NCBI GenBank assembly: GCA_041396045.1
Contig: JAWKZI010000013.1
Coordinates: 15,587 to 79,586 of the forward strand
Origin: SHZI01 sp041396045
Lineage (GTDB): Bacteria; Pseudomonadota; Gammaproteobacteria; Steroidobacterales; GCA-2729495
Length of the DNA: 64,000 nucleotides
Direction of reading: 5' to 3'
The notes below the pieces were generated by a model. That model was not told where the DNA came from and did no database searches. It saw only the letters and a program-made list of their open reading frames with translations. The position numbers and the translations under genes were made by a program. Positions 63,049-64,000 of this stretch are shown here, piece after piece; the stretch's first letter is position 1, and each line of letters begins with the position of its first letter.

Positions 63049-64000
63049 TCAATTACCCGGTCGCCGATCTGGCGTATCGACGTACTCTACAACCTCAAGC
63101 CCGAAACCGGACAGCGCATGCATCTGTTTTGGTGCGCTCAGGACACGCATGCGCTGCACACCGAGATCGCGCAGGATCTGTGCGCCAGTCCCGTAGTTGC
63201 GCAGCACCTGGCCCCCGGCCGGTCGATCGGGACCTTCGCTGCCGGCAGATCGGCCCAATGACCGGAAGGCCTCCCTCAGCTCACGGGGCGACTCACCGTA
63301 TTGAAGAAGAACCACAACGCCGTGGTCAGCATTGGCAATCTGCTCCATCGCCGAACGCAAGGGCCAACCAAGTTCGGTGCTGCGCACGCCAATCACGTCG
63401 CCCAGCGTGTCGGGTACATGGACTCGCACCAGTGGCGGCTCCGGGCTATCCAGGTCGCCTTTGACCAGGGCGAGATGAACGCTGCGACTCACGTGATCTT
63501 CGTAGGCCACCAGCCGGAAGCGCCCGAATTCCGTATCTACCGTGTGTTCGCCGATGCGCTCAACTGATTCCTCGTGCTGGAGGCGATAGCTGATCAGATC
63601 AGCGATCGTGCCCATCTTCAGGCCGTGCTGGCGCGCAAAGGCTTCGAGTTGCGGTCGACGGGCCATCGTGCCGTCGTCGTTGAGAATCTCGACAATCATG
63701 GCCGCCGGTTCGAAGCCGGCGAGTCGCGCGAGATCGCAGCCTGCCTCTGTATGACCGGCGCGGGTCAGGACACCACCGGACTGCGCCATCAGCGGGAAAA
63801 TATGGCCAGGCTGCCGAATATCCTCCGGTTGTGCATCCGGACCCACCGCTACGCGCACTGTCCGCGATCGGTCCTGGGCGGAAATGCCGGTGGTCACGCC
63901 CTCGGCTGCCTCAATCGAGACAGTGAAGTTTGTGCTCTGCTGGCGGTCGGTATCGCCCACCATCAGCGGCAGCCGCAGTTGCTGGCAACGGGAGCGCGTC
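63049..64000 (-). CDS. ribBA: 3,4-dihydroxy-2-butanone-4-phosphate synthase / GTP-cyclohydrolase-II-like, partial
   Basis: The gene runs off the right edge, so the N-terminus is missing. The DHBP synthase half is clear: TDRQQSTNFTVSIEA, GVTTGISAQDRSRTV, GHIFPL and GVLTRAGHTEAGCDLARLAG. The C-terminal half aligns with GTP cyclohydrolase II (LVRVHVPDTLGDVIG, LRDLGVQRMRVLSAP), but the cysteine zinc ligands of the active enzyme are absent (VHVPDTLGDVIGVRSTELG). Only the RibB activity is therefore expected, as in many proteobacterial hybrids; a separate RibA would be needed. It heads the ribBA-ribH-nusB-thiL-pgpA run. Confidence 0.93.
   Translation of the reverse strand, partial: TRSRCQQLRLPLMVGDTDRQQSTNFTVSIEAAEGVTTGISAQDRSRTVRVAVGPDAQPEDIRQPGHIFPLMAQSGGVLTRAGHTEAGCDLARLAGFEPAAMIVEILNDDGTMARRPQLEAFARQHGLKMGTIADLISYRLQHEESVERIGEHTVDTEFGRFRLVAYEDHVSRSVHLALVKGDLDSPEPPLVRVHVPDTLGDVIGVRSTELGWPLRSAMEQIANADHGVVVLLQYGESPRELREAFRSLGRSAGSEGPDRPAGGQVLRNYGTGAQILRDLGVQRMRVLSAPKQMHALSGFGLEVVEYVDTPDRRPGN

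Noticed and set aside
1..64000. CRISPR array, prophage or complete insertion sequence
   Set aside because: No regularly spaced direct repeats, phage structural genes or transposase genes were seen; only the short palindromic elements reported above look mobile.

Overview
This window reads as a chromosomal segment of a GC-rich gammaproteobacterium. The supporting gene orders are asd-fimV-truA, accD-folC-dedD-cvpA-purF, tig-clpP-clpX-lon-hupB-ppiD, ribBA-ribH-nusB-thiL-pgpA and prmB-aroC, together with EF-P and its EpmA/EpmB modification enzymes. I cannot name the genus. Many reading frames are broken by single-base indels. The broken genes include some that cells cannot normally lose (accD, asd, nusB, ribH), so most breaks look like sequencing or assembly errors. 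That pattern suggests a draft or metagenome-derived assembly.

Layout. 1-6.0 kb: an exopolysaccharide or capsule block on the minus strand (SLBB export protein running off the left edge, pgi, UDP-glucuronate-epimerase-like gene, UDP-sugar dehydrogenase). 6.0-12.4 kb: nhaB, dnaQ, rnhA, a methyltransferase, fabI and ppiD. 12.4-19.4 kb: tRNA-Asp, tRNA-Val, hupB, lon, clpX, clpP, tig and tRNA-Leu, a protein quality-control block. 19.5-24.8 kb: a PEP-CTERM-type secreted protein, an orphan chorismatase, a tRNA cluster (Pro-Arg-His-Lys), folD, a periplasmic cyclophilin, lpxH and a palindromic MITE-like element. 24.8-41.1 kb: a receiver/Ser-Thr-kinase fusion, purF, cvpA, dedD, folC, accD, truA, fimV, asd, aroC and prmB on the minus strand, psd and epmA on the plus strand, and efp.

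41.1-44.3 kb: an accessory island wedged between efp and epmB. It holds two PEP-CTERM-type proteins, a MarR regulator, a sigma-54-type promoter and a GEMM-family (cyclic dinucleotide) riboswitch candidate. Both ends carry the same 18-bp palindromic sequence. 44.3-49.7 kb: epmB, a FimX-like protein with degenerate GGDEF and EAL domains, and a second FimV-like LysM protein. 49.7-54 kb: parC and parE. 54-56.6 kb: a DUF3501 / Fe-S protein / rubrerythrin operon. 56.8-59.2 kb: xseB, a membrane protein and a PD40 lipoprotein. The stretch from about 54.7 to 59.2 kb is heavily frame-damaged. 59.3-64 kb: a Ser/Thr kinase with a cyclic-nucleotide-binding domain, then pgpA, thiL, nusB, ribH and ribBA, which runs off the right edge.

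The most interesting theme is cyclic-dinucleotide signalling linked to the cell surface. A riboswitch candidate precedes a PEP-CTERM gene. A FimX-type receptor lies about 3 kb away, next to a FimV-like protein. Sigma-54 promoter candidates precede PEP-CTERM genes. No exosortase is present in the window.
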